Of a stretch of 64,000 nt of DNA, positions 8,587-17,941 are shown one piece after another. The stretch comes from an uncultured Bacilli bacterium (GTDB lineage Bacteria; Bacillota_I; Bacilli_A; RF39; UBA660). Each line of letters begins with the position of its first letter. The first letter of the stretch is position 1. The position numbers and the translations under genes are program-made. Under the pieces are notes generated by a model. The model had not been told where the DNA came from, ran no database searches, and worked only from the letters and a program-made list of their open reading frames with translations. Location of the stretch: NCBI GenBank assembly GCA_934120715.1, contig CAKOUW010000007.1, positions 8,004 to 72,003 of the forward strand, written 5' to 3'.

Positions 8587-9621
8587 ATGAAATCGGTAAA
8601 TAAGGAAAATTCTAAAGATAAGGCTTTAGAACAAGTATTAAATGATATTGAAAAACAATTTGGTAAGGGTTCTATTATGAAACTAGGTGATAGTAAACAT
8701 ATGAAGGTTGATGTTTGCTCTAGTGGATGTTTGTCCCTTGATATTGCTTTAGGTGTTGGCGGTTATCCTAGAGGTAGGATTATTGAAATTTATGGTCCAG
8801 AATCTAGTGGTAAAACTACTTTTGCTTTACAAGCAATAGCAGCTCAACAAAAGGCTGGGGGAAGAGCGGCTTTTATAGATGCAGAACATGCGTTGGATCC
8901 TGTTTATGCTAAGAAGTTAGGTGTTGATATTGATGAATTATTATTATCTCAACCTGATACTGGTGAACAGGCTTTAGAAATTTGTGATGCATTAGTTCAT
9001 AGTGAAGCTATAAGTATAATAGTTATAGATTCAGTTGCAGCACTTGTACCACAAGCAGAAATTGATGGGGAAATGGGTGACTCACATGTTGGTTTACAAG
9101 CAAGACTTATGTCTCAGGCACTACGTAAACTTTCTGGAACTATTAGTAAAACAAAAACAACTTGTATTTTTATAAATCAATTACGTGAAAAAGTTGGAGT
9201 TATGTTTGGAAATCCGGAAACAACACCAGGAGGTAGAGCACTTAAATTCTATTCATCTATTCGTTTGGATATTAGACGTAATGAACAGTTAAAAATGGGT
9301 GATGGGGTTGTAGGAAATAAGACTACAATTAAAGTTGTTAAAAATAAAGTTGCTCCTCCATTTAAAACTGCTGTTGTTGATATTATGTATGGTGAAGGTG
9401 TTTCTAGGGAAGGCGAAATTATTGATTTAGCAGCGGAAGCTGGAATTGTTGAAAAAACAGGTGCTTGGTATTCTTATCAGGGTGAAAAACTTGGTCAAGG
9501 AAAAGAAAATGTTAAGTTACTTCTTAAAGAGCATACTGAATTAAGAGATGAGATAGAAAAGAAAGTTAGAGAATATTATGATATTAATTTAGATAATGAT
9601 AGTAAAAAGGCTGGTAAGTAA
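8587..9621 (+). CDS. recA: Recombinase RecA
   Basis: Strand-exchange ATPase and SOS co-protease, 344 aa from the ATG at 8587, which follows GAGGAGG; the longer upstream frame has no RBS and reads through the promoter. Walker A is GPESSGKTT, Walker B is IIVIDSVAALVP, and LREKVGVMFGNPETTPGG forms DNA-binding loops. The C-terminal domain ends in a Lys/Asp-rich tail. It sits between pgsA and a MurE gene with rny beyond, close to the Bacillus order pgsA-cinA-recA-rny but with no cinA here. Confidence 0.98.
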   Translation: MKSVNKENSKDKALEQVLNDIEKQFGKGSIMKLGDSKHMKVDVCSSGCLSLDIALGVGGYPRGRIIEIYGPESSGKTTFALQAIAAQQKAGGRAAFIDAEHALDPVYAKKLGVDIDELLLSQPDTGEQALEICDALVHSEAISIIVIDSVAALVPQAEIDGEMGDSHVGLQARLMSQALRKLSGTISKTKTTCIFINQLREKVGVMFGNPETTPGGRALKFYSSIRLDIRRNEQLKMGDGVVGNKTTIKVVKNKVAPPFKTAVVDIMYGEGVSREGEIIDLAAEAGIVEKTGAWYSYQGEKLGQGKENVKLLLKEHTELRDEIEKKVREYYDINLDNDSKKAGK

Positions 9622-9668
9622 GAATTTAATCAGTATAGTTTATATATAATCTTTTAGGGAGGTATATG

Positions 9669-11063
9669 ATGAAGTTAAATAAAATTATTAATTGTGATTT
9701 TGATGTAGATATAACTGGTATTAGTGAAGATTCAAGGCACATTAAGCCTGGTTATCTGTTTGTTGCGACTAAAGGTTTTAATGTAGACCATTTTGATTTT
9801 GTTAATGATGCAATTGCTAATGGGGCTGCTGCTGTTGTTTGTGACAGAAAAGCTGATTTTTCAGTTCCAACTGTTGTTGTTTCTGATATTAATGAGGCCT
9901 TGATAAAATGTTGTGAGAAGTTTTATGATGTAGAGGCAAATGAATTCAATTTTATTGGTATAACTGGTACTGATGGTAAAACAACTGTTGCTTCATTAAT
10001 AAAGCAACTTTTAGATGATTCTATTCCAATTGCTTATATTGGGACAAATGGTATGAGTGTTATGGGTGAAAAATTTTCTACAAGTAATACTACTCCATGT
10101 GTTTGTGAACTTTATTCCTTATTTTCTATAATCAAAAATAAAGGATGTAAAGATATTGTAATGGAAGCGTCAAGTGAAGCACTTTTGCATGGCAGAGTTG
10201 ATTCTATAAAATATGATATTGCTATTTATACTAATATTACTGAAGATCATCTTAATGTTCATAAAACTATTGAAAATTATATAAATTCTAAGCTTAAGTT
10301 ATGTGATTTAGTTAATGACAATGGCGTTATATTAGTTAATGGGGATGATGATATCTGTAAAGCTATTGACGATCCTAGAAAAAAGACTTATGGTTTTGGT
10401 AGTGACAATTACTATGTAATTAAAGATGTACATTTTATGTCTAATTTTGTAAAATTTGATGTTACATGTAAAGATTTTACTTATACTGTTGAAAGTCCAT
10501 TAATTGGTAAGTTTAATATATATAATGCGGCTTTGGTTTTAATTGTTGGACTTATTAAGAAGATAGAACCAAAAGTTTTACTTAAACGTATTAAATCTTT
10601 TAAACCTATTGATGGTAGAATGGAAAAGTTAGATTTTGGTCAAAACTATACTATAATACTTGATTATGCACATACTTATAATGGTATAAAGAGCGTCTTG
10701 GATTGTTTTGAAGGCAGACATCGTGTTATTTTATTGACTGGTGCTGCTGGTGGTAGAGAAAAGGAGAAGCGTTCTAAGATTGGAACTTTGATACTTTCTC
10801 GTGCTGATTATGTTATTTTTACTATGGATGATCCACGTTATGAAAAAGTTGAAGATATAGTTGCTCAAATGATTGGTGAGAATAAGTCTACTAATTATGA
10901 GACTATTGTTGATAGAAAGAGTGCAATATATAAATCTTTTGATATGGCTAAGCCAGGTGATGTTGTTTTAATACTTGGTAAGGGTAGAGATAACTATATG
11001 GCTGTTGAAGATAAAAAATTACCTTATTGTGACTATGATGTTATTAAGAGTTATTTTGAATAG
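9669..11063 (+). CDS. murE: MurE-type UDP-N-acetylmuramyl peptide ligase
   Basis: Cytoplasmic Mur ligase that adds the third stem-peptide residue to UDP-MurNAc-L-Ala-D-Glu. The N-terminal substrate domain has SEDSRHIKPGYLFVATKG. The central ATPase has GITGTDGKTTVASLI and NTTPCV, and the C-terminal domain has ILDYAHTYNGIKSVL, GAAGGREKEKR and LGKGRDNYM. The specificity loop reads DDPRYE rather than the DNPR of classic diaminopimelate enzymes, so DAP versus lysine cannot be decided. ATG 9669 is preferred to 9666 for its distance from AGGGAGGT. Its place after recA, away from any mra cluster, is unusual. Confidence 0.88.
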   Translation: MKLNKIINCDFDVDITGISEDSRHIKPGYLFVATKGFNVDHFDFVNDAIANGAAAVVCDRKADFSVPTVVVSDINEALIKCCEKFYDVEANEFNFIGITGTDGKTTVASLIKQLLDDSIPIAYIGTNGMSVMGEKFSTSNTTPCVCELYSLFSIIKNKGCKDIVMEASSEALLHGRVDSIKYDIAIYTNITEDHLNVHKTIENYINSKLKLCDLVNDNGVILVNGDDDICKAIDDPRKKTYGFGSDNYYVIKDVHFMSNFVKFDVTCKDFTYTVESPLIGKFNIYNAALVLIVGLIKKIEPKVLLKRIKSFKPIDGRMEKLDFGQNYTIILDYAHTYNGIKSVLDCFEGRHRVILLTGAAGGREKEKRSKIGTLILSRADYVIFTMDDPRYEKVEDIVAQMIGENKSTNYETIVDRKSAIYKSFDMAKPGDVVLILGKGRDNYMAVEDKKLPYCDYDVIKSYFE

Positions 11064-11090
11064 AAAGCAATTTTGCTTTTTTTCTTTTTC
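11064..11090 (+). terminator. Terminator after murE
   Basis: AAAGCAA-TT-TTGCTTT is a perfect 7-bp stem followed by TTTTTTCTTTTTC, starting just after the murE stop codon. Confidence 0.85.
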
Positions 11091-11119
11091 TTGACAAGGC
11101 TTTAAAATAAATCTACAAT
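11091..11119 (+). promoter_or_regulatory. Sigma-A promoter of rny
   Basis: TTGACA (11091-11096) and TACAAT (11114-11119) are separated by exactly 17 bases. It directly follows the murE terminator and precedes rny by about 40 bases. Confidence 0.8.
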
Positions 11120-11159
11120 ATAGTTAGATTATGCTTAGCTTAATCTAGATGGAGGAAAT

Positions 11160-12716
11160 ATGGACAATAGCATTTTATTCTCCATTTTACTTGTAGCTGT
11201 TGGATTATTGATTGGTTTTATTTTAACGTTAGTTATAAATAATTTAAGAGTTAATAGAGCTTCTAAAAAGGTTGATGATATGATTTCTCAAGCTAAAAAG
11301 GAAGTTGAAAAACTAAAGAGAGATGCTGCAATTGAACAAAAAGAAGAGGCACATAAAATTAAAATGGACTTAGATAAAGAGATTCGTGAAAAAAAAGATG
11401 AGTTAAAAGAATCTGAAAAGCGTTTACTTCAGCGTGAGGCTAGTATAGATAAACGTGATGAACTTTATCAAAGAAGGGAAGCATCTTTAGATGAGCGTGA
11501 GGATAAACTTTCTGAGCGTCAAATGGAAATCCAGAATGATAAGAGTAAAGTGGAAGAAATTAAGAGAGAACAGCTTGAGCTGTTAGAAAAAATTTCTGGT
11601 TTTAGTAAAGAAAAGGCTAAAGACTTATTAATGTCTACAGTTAGAGAAAATATGAGTAAAGAGGTAGCTGAATATATTAAAGAAATGGAAAATGAGGCTA
11701 AACTTTCTGCTGATAAAACTGCTCGTGAACTTATTGTTAGCTCTATGCAGCGATATGCTTCAGATATAGCTAGTGATCAAACTGTAACAGTTGTTGATTT
11801 ACCAACTGATGAAATGAAAGGAAGAATTATTGGTCGTGAGGGTAGAAATATACGTACTATTGAGGCTATAACTGGTGTTGATTTAATTATTGATGATACA
11901 CCTGAAGCTGTAGTATTATCTAGCTTTGATCCGTTAAGGAGAGAAATAGCACGAGTTACCTTGGAGACCTTAATCAAAGATGGTAGAATTCATCCTACTA
12001 GGATTGAAGAGTTATATGATAAAGTATGCAAAGATATGCATAAGAAAATTATTGAGTATGGTCAAGAAGCTACTTTCGAACTTGGACTTACTAAGTTTGA
12101 TCCAGCACTTATTGAAACGATTGGTAAACTTCATTTTAGAACAAGTTATGGTCAAAATGCTTTACAACATTCAATAGAAGTAGCACAATTATCTGGTTTA
12201 TTAGCTGCAGAGTTAGGTGAAAATGTTACCTTAGCTAAAAGAGCTGGTTTATTACATGATATAGGAAAAGCAATTGATCATGAGATTGAAGGAAGTCATG
12301 TTGACATTGGTGTTGATTTAGCTAAAAAGTATAATGAGGATGAGGTTATTGTTAATGCTATAGCTTCGCATCATGGTGATACAAATGCTACTAGTGTAAT
12401 ATCTACAATTGTAGCAATTGCGGATGCTTTATCTGCATCACGTCCTGGTGCTAGAAATGATTCATTAGAAAATTATATAAAGAGGTTAACTCAACTTGAA
12501 GAAGTGGGTAATAATATTAATGGTGTAGAAAAGACCTTTGCTGTACAGGCTGGTAGGGAGTTACGTGTTATTGTTAAACCTGAAGAGGTCGATGACTTGG
12601 AAGCTCATAAAATAGCTAGAGAAGTAAAAGAGAAAATTGAAGCTAATATGAAATATCCAGGTACAATTAAAATTACTGTTATTCGTGAGACACGTGCTCA
12701 AGAAGAAGCAAAGTAG
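11160..12716 (+). CDS. rny: Ribonuclease Y
   Basis: Membrane-anchored endoribonuclease that starts bulk mRNA decay and partners with RNase J and other degradosome proteins. The 518 residues show one N-terminal transmembrane helix (about 5-27), a long charged coiled coil (about 35-150), a KH RNA-binding domain (GRIIGREGRNIRTIEAITGVDL, about 220-245) and an HD domain with the metal ligands in LLHDIGKAIDHE and ASHHGDT. The length is that of Bacillus Rny (520). The RBS is GGAGG at 11151. It is transcribed from its own promoter. Confidence 0.97.
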   Translation: MDNSILFSILLVAVGLLIGFILTLVINNLRVNRASKKVDDMISQAKKEVEKLKRDAAIEQKEEAHKIKMDLDKEIREKKDELKESEKRLLQREASIDKRDELYQRREASLDEREDKLSERQMEIQNDKSKVEEIKREQLELLEKISGFSKEKAKDLLMSTVRENMSKEVAEYIKEMENEAKLSADKTARELIVSSMQRYASDIASDQTVTVVDLPTDEMKGRIIGREGRNIRTIEAITGVDLIIDDTPEAVVLSSFDPLRREIARVTLETLIKDGRIHPTRIEELYDKVCKDMHKKIIEYGQEATFELGLTKFDPALIETIGKLHFRTSYGQNALQHSIEVAQLSGLLAAELGENVTLAKRAGLLHDIGKAIDHEIEGSHVDIGVDLAKKYNEDEVIVNAIASHHGDTNATSVISTIVAIADALSASRPGARNDSLENYIKRLTQLEEVGNNINGVEKTFAVQAGRELRVIVKPEEVDDLEAHKIAREVKEKIEANMKYPGTIKITVIRETRAQEEAK

Positions 12717-12747
12717 AGACTTTTATAGAAAAAAGTCTTTTTTTTTC
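12716..12747 (+). terminator. Terminator after rny
   Basis: AGACTTTT and AAAAAGTCT pair across ATAG, followed by eight T residues, right at the rny stop codon. Confidence 0.85.
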
Positions 12748-12761
12748 GAATAATATAATGG

Positions 12762-13112
12762 GTGATTAAAATTAATAAATTATTTTTATTTTGGATGATT
12801 GGTAGAAAAGTTTATAATACTAGAAATATTTGTTCTAATTCAGTTTATAAGTGTTCTGCTTTTTGTACTTATCGTTTTGGTAATAGTAATAGTTTTTCAA
12901 TATTTAATATTAAAATGATGCAGAAGTTTTATTGTACTTTTCCAATTTTTAATTTAAAGCTTAATGAGTTAACTTGGGATCATTATATTGAATTACTTAA
13001 GATTAATGATCTTTCAGAACGTTATTTTTATTTTGGAATAGCACTTTTTTGTCGAAGTAACATTTCTGATTTGAAGTTGATTATTGGGAATGATATTTAT
13101 AATTATATATAA
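12762..13112 (+). CDS. Short protein resembling the N-terminal half of YhcG/DUF1016
   Basis: GTG start, 116 aa. The second half, with MMQKFYCTFPIF and LTWDHYIELLKINDLSERYFY, resembles the DUF1016 N-terminal domain of YhcG-type proteins, where a 'LSWSHY.ELL.I.D...R.FY' pattern is typical. The PD-(D/E)XK nuclease half of the roughly 340-residue family is absent. The first 60 residues are Cys/Asn/Ser-rich and unlike the family. It has a TATAAT at 12754 but a poor RBS. It may be a remnant of a defence-associated nuclease or a lineage-specific small protein; recognition is by pattern only. Confidence 0.5.
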   Translation: MIKINKLFLFWMIGRKVYNTRNICSNSVYKCSAFCTYRFGNSNSFSIFNIKMMQKFYCTFPIFNLKLNELTWDHYIELLKINDLSERYFYFGIALFCRSNISDLKLIIGNDIYNYI

Positions 13113-13147
13113 AAAAATCACTCTATTTTAGTTTTGAGTGATTTTTC
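13111..13147. terminator. Bidirectional terminator between the YhcG-like gene and RNase J
   Basis: AAAAATCACTC and GAGTGATTTTT form an 11-bp stem with A-rich 5' and T-rich 3' sides, between two convergent genes, so it can serve both strands. Confidence 0.85.
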
Positions 13148-13152
13148 TTTAA

Positions 13153-14844
13153 TTATTTTTCAACAGCTTCTCTTTTGATATCCAATATTACTGGTAGAAT
13201 TATTGGTCTTCTACCTGTTAGTTCGTTAATGAATGGATATAGCTGTTCTGTTATATTGTTTTTTAATATTGCGAATGTTGTTTTTGGGTTTTGTAAGTCA
13301 TTTTTTATTATTGTTTCAGCTTTATTTTCTATTTTCTTTATTAGTTCTTCATTTTCATTTACTAGAATAAAGCCTCTTGTTGTAATATTTGGTTTTATTA
13401 ATAGTTCTCTTTTTTTCATATCAACATTTATAATTACAACTAGAATACCATCGTTTGCCATTATTTTACGATCTTTTATAACGGCACTTCCTATTTGACC
13501 AATTCTATTTCCGTCGACATATATATCGGCACCACTTATACTTTCTCCTCTAGTTATTACATGATCCTTTAAAATCAATGTATCACCATTTTTAAGAATA
13601 AAAGTATTTTCTTTTGGAATTCCACAGTTTATTCCAATATCCGCCTGTTTTTTTAACATACGATAATCACCATGGAATGGCATTAAATATTTTGGTTTAA
13701 GTAATCTAATCATTAATTTAATTTCTTCTTCATTAGCATGACCAGAAGTATGTAGGTCTGTTAAGACACTGTTTGTATACACTTTAACGCCTTTTAAATA
13801 TAATTTATTTATTGTTTTTGAAATACTTAAGGCATTACCTGGAATAGCACTTGATGAGAATATTACAACATCATCTGGGCGTAATTTTATTTGTTTGTGA
13901 GTACCATTAGATATTCTTGATAATGCTGCTAGAGGTTCTCCTTGACTACCAGTGCATAGAATGGTTACTTCACCTGGCTTTAAATTATTCGCTTCTTCTG
14001 GTGAAATTAATAATTCTTTATGATCAATATATTCTCCATTTAGAGAAATATTAATATTATTTTCCATACTACGACCAAAAATACAGATTTTTCTATTATG
14101 TTTATAGCAAGTTTCAAATATATGCTTAACTCTATAAATATTTGATGCGAATGTAGCAATTATAATTCTGTTTGTTTTGCATTTATCAAACATTTCAGAT
14201 AGAGTTTCGTCAACTGCTGATTCACTGCTTGAAAAGCCTTCATTTAAGGCATTTGTTGAATCTCCAATTAATACGTCGACACCGTCTTCTCCAAGGCAAG
14301 CCATTTTATATAAGTCGGCCATTGGTCCTATTGGGGTTAAGTCAAATTTATAATCACCAGTTGTTACAATTCTGCCATCCGGCGTTTTAATACTTATACC
14401 ATGAGAATCTGGTATAGAGTGTGTTGTTCTGAAAAATTCAACCTCAATTTCTTTAAATTTAAGTTTAGTATTTTCGGTATATACATATAAATTATCATAT
14501 CTAATATTTTTATCTTGTAATTTAACCGCAATTAATTCTTTAGCATGATTTGGAGCATAGATTGCAGGAATATTAATACTTTGTAGTAAAAACGGTATAC
14601 CTCCAATGTGATCTTCATGGCCATGCGTTATTAATAAGGCTTTAATTTTATCTTCATTTTCCTTTAGAAAAGTAAAATCTGGTAAAACGTAATCAACTCC
14701 CATTAATTCACTTTCTGGAAAACTTACACCGGCATCAATAATAACAATTGCGTCTTTATGCATTACACAATACATATTTTTTCCGACTTCTCCTAAACCA
14801 CCCAAAACAACTATTTTCGTTTCGTTGTTTTCTTGTTTATTCAT
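13153..14844 (-). CDS. rnj: Ribonuclease J
   Basis: Metallo-beta-lactamase/beta-CASP ribonuclease with 5'-3' exonuclease and endonuclease activity in mRNA turnover and rRNA maturation. The metal-binding motif THGHEDHIGG lies near residue 75. RTTHSIPDSHG, TGDYKFD and the beta-CASP motifs GSQGEPLAAL, HTSGHA and FHGDYRML follow in order, and the C-terminal domain (about 450-563) mediates dimerisation. The length of 563 matches RNase J1/J2; the intact histidines favour an active J1-like enzyme. AAAGGAG lies upstream of the start. It faces the rny unit, and both are RNA-decay enzymes. Confidence 0.95.
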   Translation of the reverse strand: MNKQENNETKIVVLGGLGEVGKNMYCVMHKDAIVIIDAGVSFPESELMGVDYVLPDFTFLKENEDKIKALLITHGHEDHIGGIPFLLQSINIPAIYAPNHAKELIAVKLQDKNIRYDNLYVYTENTKLKFKEIEVEFFRTTHSIPDSHGISIKTPDGRIVTTGDYKFDLTPIGPMADLYKMACLGEDGVDVLIGDSTNALNEGFSSSESAVDETLSEMFDKCKTNRIIIATFASNIYRVKHIFETCYKHNRKICIFGRSMENNINISLNGEYIDHKELLISPEEANNLKPGEVTILCTGSQGEPLAALSRISNGTHKQIKLRPDDVVIFSSSAIPGNALSISKTINKLYLKGVKVYTNSVLTDLHTSGHANEEEIKLMIRLLKPKYLMPFHGDYRMLKKQADIGINCGIPKENTFILKNGDTLILKDHVITRGESISGADIYVDGNRIGQIGSAVIKDRKIMANDGILVVIINVDMKKRELLIKPNITTRGFILVNENEELIKKIENKAETIIKNDLQNPKTTFAILKNNITEQLYPFINELTGRRPIILPVILDIKREAVEK

Positions 14845-14924
14845 AAAAACTCCTTTCTTTTGTGTGAATAACTAACTTAGAAATTATACTATATAAATTC
14901 AATTTTGTCCATCTTTTTCTGGTG

Positions 14925-14954
14925 TTGCACCTTACTAGTGGTTTATGTTATTAT
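14925..14954 (+). promoter_or_regulatory. Candidate promoter for the CmpB-like/GT2 pair
   Basis: TTGCAC (14925-14930) and TATTAT (14949-14954), spacer 18, lie about 30 bases ahead of the next gene in the divergent gap with RNase J. Confidence 0.45.
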
Positions 14955-14984
14955 AGAAGTGAATAGTTAGAAAAGGGTAGTATT

Positions 14985-15653
14985 ATGAGTGATAGTAGTA
15001 AAAAATTTGCTGAAGGTATATGCTTTTATAAGTTATTTTGGTTTTTTATTTTATTTTCTATTTTTGGTTCTTTATATGAAAAAGTACAATATTTTATTGT
15101 TCATTATTTTAGAGATGGTTCTATTCTTTGGCCATCACGTACAGCTGTTATATATGGTCAATTTAATATGATTTATGGTTTTGGAGCTGTGTTATTTTTA
15201 ATTTTTCTTAATAGTAATAAGAATAATAATTTATTAATATTTTTAAAAGCTAGTTTTATTGGAGGATTTTTTGAATACATAATTAGCTTTTTGTTGGAAG
15301 TTTTTATAGGTGCTAGTTCATGGAATTATAGTGATAAGTTTTTAAATATTAATGGTAGAACTACGGTACCTATTATGATATTTTGGGGATTATTAGGTTT
15401 TATACTTGTTAAGGTAATATATCCTTTTTTATCTAGGATAATAGAGCAAGTCCCTTATAAATTTGGATGTTTAGTAAGTATATTTTTACTAATATTTTTG
15501 GCTTTTGATATGACTATATCTTGGACTGCTTTATTGAGACAAAATTTAAGAAGAAAGGGAGTAGGACCATTTACTTTAGTGGACGAGTTTTACGATAAGA
15601 TTTATACAGATGACTATTTAAAGAAAGTATATCCTAATATGGTTAGTAAGTAA
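14985..15653 (+). CDS. Multi-pass membrane protein, CmpB-like ('ABC transporter type IV' family)
   Basis: The 222-residue protein has about five hydrophobic helices. The pattern resembles the CmpB family (named putative ABC-transporter type IV): an FFILFSIFGSLYEK-like first helix, then GGFFEYIISFLLEVFIGASSWNYSD and a PIMIFWGLLGFILVK helix. The family's function is unknown. A paralogue lies at 30.2 kb with the same W-N/D-YSD element. One base separates it from the glycosyltransferase downstream, so they probably form an operon. AAAGGG upstream is a moderate RBS. Confidence 0.75.
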   Translation: MSDSSKKFAEGICFYKLFWFFILFSIFGSLYEKVQYFIVHYFRDGSILWPSRTAVIYGQFNMIYGFGAVLFLIFLNSNKNNNLLIFLKASFIGGFFEYIISFLLEVFIGASSWNYSDKFLNINGRTTVPIMIFWGLLGFILVKVIYPFLSRIIEQVPYKFGCLVSIFLLIFLAFDMTISWTALLRQNLRRKGVGPFTLVDEFYDKIYTDDYLKKVYPNMVSK

Positions 15654-15654
15654 T

Positions 15655-16878
15655 ATGAAAGAATTAGCGTTATTTTTTAGAGTAATTTCAATATGTTTAG
15701 TTGTTCTTGGACTGCTGTACTATTTATATGTGCTTATTTGTTCTAGACGTAATAAATTATCTTTGATAAAACGTGATAAAAAGAAGCCTAAGTTTTGTAT
15801 TCTTATTCCTGCTAGAAACGAGTCAAAAGTAATAGAAGCTCTCTTAATTAGTATTGGAAATCAGAGTTATAAAGTTCCTTTTTCTGATGTTTATATAATT
15901 GTTGAAAGTAAGGCTGATAAGACAAATTTAATTGCTTCTAAATATGGGGCAAATATTATTATAAGAAAGAATTTGAATTTGAAGCGTAAAGGGTATGCTT
16001 TGGATGAGGGGGTAAAAGAAATTATAAAAAAACATAGTTATGATGCATATTTTATTTTTGATGCGGATAATGTACTTGATAAGAATTATTTTAAAAATAT
16101 GTTAAATACTTATATTTCTGGATATGATATTGGTATTGGTTATCGTAATTGTAAAAATGGTAATGATAATGTTATTTCTGCTTGTTCGGCTCTTACTTTT
16201 TCTATGGTTAATACTATATCTAATAAACGTAAAATGAAAAATCATAATACGTTAACAATAAGTGGTACTGGCTTTTATGTAACGGGATATTTAATAGATG
16301 AGTGGAAAGGCTATCCTTTTAATAGTCTAACTGAGGATTATGAACTTACTTTGTATGCTACAACGAGAGGATTAAGTACATCTTATAATGAAAAAGCTAT
16401 TTTCTATGATGAGCAACCTACAAAATATAGTGTGACTAAAACTCAGAGAGTTAGATGGATTAGGGGATATTTTGATTCTAGGAGAAAATATATTGCAAAA
16501 CTTAGAGAGAAACGATCTTTACATACTGCTAATTATGGTTCTATCATATCAGAAATAGCTGGGGTTAAACCTTTTATTATGTCGATTATTGGAATTTTAT
16601 TTTTTATACTTTCAGATTTGATGTTAATGATCCTTAATTGTAATTATGTAGTTGTTTTATTTTTAATTTTACTTGTGTTTGAACTTTATATTATGCTTTC
16701 TTTAATAACTTTAATAATTATAATAAAAGAACGTGGTAAATTAGATTTAAATTCTTCTATTAGCATTAAGGCTATTTTATTTAATCCTATTTATCTTTTT
16801 AGTTATATTCCATGTGCGATAAAAGCATTAGTAGTAAAAGATGTTAGTTGGGATAGGATAGATCATAATAAGAATTAG
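15655..16878 (+). CDS. Family 2 glycosyltransferase, membrane-bound
   Basis: The 407-residue protein has an N-terminal transmembrane helix (about 7-28) and a GT-A catalytic domain. KFCILIPARNESKVIEALL opens the fold, FDADNVLD supplies the metal-binding aspartates, TEDYELT is the general-base region, and QRVRWIRG is the Q-x2-RW motif of processive GT2 enzymes. Two to three C-terminal helices (about 305-395) follow. This resembles BcsA/HAS/IcaA-type polysaccharide or glycolipid synthases, but the product is unknown. It is likely co-transcribed with the preceding CmpB-like gene. Confidence 0.85.
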   Translation: MKELALFFRVISICLVVLGLLYYLYVLICSRRNKLSLIKRDKKKPKFCILIPARNESKVIEALLISIGNQSYKVPFSDVYIIVESKADKTNLIASKYGANIIIRKNLNLKRKGYALDEGVKEIIKKHSYDAYFIFDADNVLDKNYFKNMLNTYISGYDIGIGYRNCKNGNDNVISACSALTFSMVNTISNKRKMKNHNTLTISGTGFYVTGYLIDEWKGYPFNSLTEDYELTLYATTRGLSTSYNEKAIFYDEQPTKYSVTKTQRVRWIRGYFDSRRKYIAKLREKRSLHTANYGSIISEIAGVKPFIMSIIGILFFILSDLMLMILNCNYVVVLFLILLVFELYIMLSLITLIIIIKERGKLDLNSSISIKAILFNPIYLFSYIPCAIKALVVKDVSWDRIDHNKN

Positions 16879-16886
16879 AACGTTTA

Positions 16887-16915
16887 TTTACAACTTATTA
16901 TATAAGTGATACAAT
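16887..16915 (+). promoter_or_regulatory. Promoter of ftsY
   Basis: TTTACA (16887-16892) and TACAAT (16910-16915) with a 17-base spacer, 15 bases before the ftsY start codon. Confidence 0.7.
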
Positions 16916-16930
16916 TTAAGTGGTGATTAT

Positions 16931-17932
16931 ATGGGATTTTTTAATAAAATTAAAAGTATTTTTAAGGGTAATAATAATACAGATGAAAAAAATATAAGTA
17001 GTGATAGTAGTGTTAAGACTTATGAAAAGGGTCTTTCTAAATCGAGAGAAGGTTTTGTATCAAAACTTGTTAATTTATCTAATAAATATAAAAAAGTAAC
17101 AGACGAATATTTTGATGAGTTAGAAGAAATTTTAATTATGGCAGATATTGGTGTTAATACTGTTATGGATTTTATTGATAGATTAAGAGATCGTGTTAAA
17201 AAAGAAAAGATCGATAATCCTGAATTATTAAAAGAAATAATTGTTGATGAATTATTTATTATATATGTAGGTGATCAGGTTTTATCAAGTAAAATAAATT
17301 TTAATCCTAATGGCCCTACAGTTATTTTGTTTGTTGGGGTAAATGGTGTTGGTAAGACTACTACTATTGGTAAGATTGCGAATGTCTTAAAAAAAGATGG
17401 TAAAAAGGTTTTACTTGTTGGTGCTGATACGTTTAGAGCTGGTGCTATTGAACAATTGGAAGAATGGAGTAAACGTGTAGATGTAGCGTTTTATAGTAAA
17501 GATGAGGGTAGTGATCCTGCTAGTGTAGTTTATGATGGTGTTAGTAAGGCGATAAGTGACAATTATGATGTTGTTTTAGTTGATACAGCTGGTAGATTAC
17601 AAAATAAAGTTAATTTAATGCATGAGCTTGAAAAGATTAATAAAGTAATAGGAAGCTTAATTGATGGTGGTACAAGTGAAACTTTATTGGTAATTGATGC
17701 TACTACGGGACAGAATGGTATAAGTCAAGCTAAATCTTTTAAAGAAATAACTAATATTACAGGTATTGTTTTAACTAAAATGGATGGAACAGCTAAAGGT
17801 GGAATTGTTTTGGCTATAAAAGAGATTATAGGGTTACCAGTTAAATATATTGGATTAGGTGAAGGACAAGATGATTTAGAAGCCTTTGATATAGAAAAAT
17901 ATATTTATGGTTTATTTAAAGATATGATGTAG
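16931..17932 (+). CDS. ftsY: Signal recognition particle receptor FtsY
   Basis: SRP receptor GTPase that docks ribosome-nascent-chain-Ffh complexes to the membrane translocon. The 333 residues have a short basic N-terminal tail (MGFFNKIKSIF, amphipathic), an N domain (about 35-115) and a G domain with FVGVNGVGKTTTIGK, LVGADTFRAGAIEQL, VDTAGRLQ, TKMDGTAKGG and the closing GLGEGQDDLEAFD. The long acidic A domain of E. coli FtsY is absent, as in other Firmicutes. It is followed ten bases on by ylxM, and ffh lies 2.6 kb downstream. Confidence 0.97.
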   Translation: MGFFNKIKSIFKGNNNTDEKNISSDSSVKTYEKGLSKSREGFVSKLVNLSNKYKKVTDEYFDELEEILIMADIGVNTVMDFIDRLRDRVKKEKIDNPELLKEIIVDELFIIYVGDQVLSSKINFNPNGPTVILFVGVNGVGKTTTIGKIANVLKKDGKKVLLVGADTFRAGAIEQLEEWSKRVDVAFYSKDEGSDPASVVYDGVSKAISDNYDVVLVDTAGRLQNKVNLMHELEKINKVIGSLIDGGTSETLLVIDATTGQNGISQAKSFKEITNITGIVLTKMDGTAKGGIVLAIKEIIGLPVKYIGLGEGQDDLEAFDIEKYIYGLFKDMM

Positions 17933-17941
17933 GTGATACGC

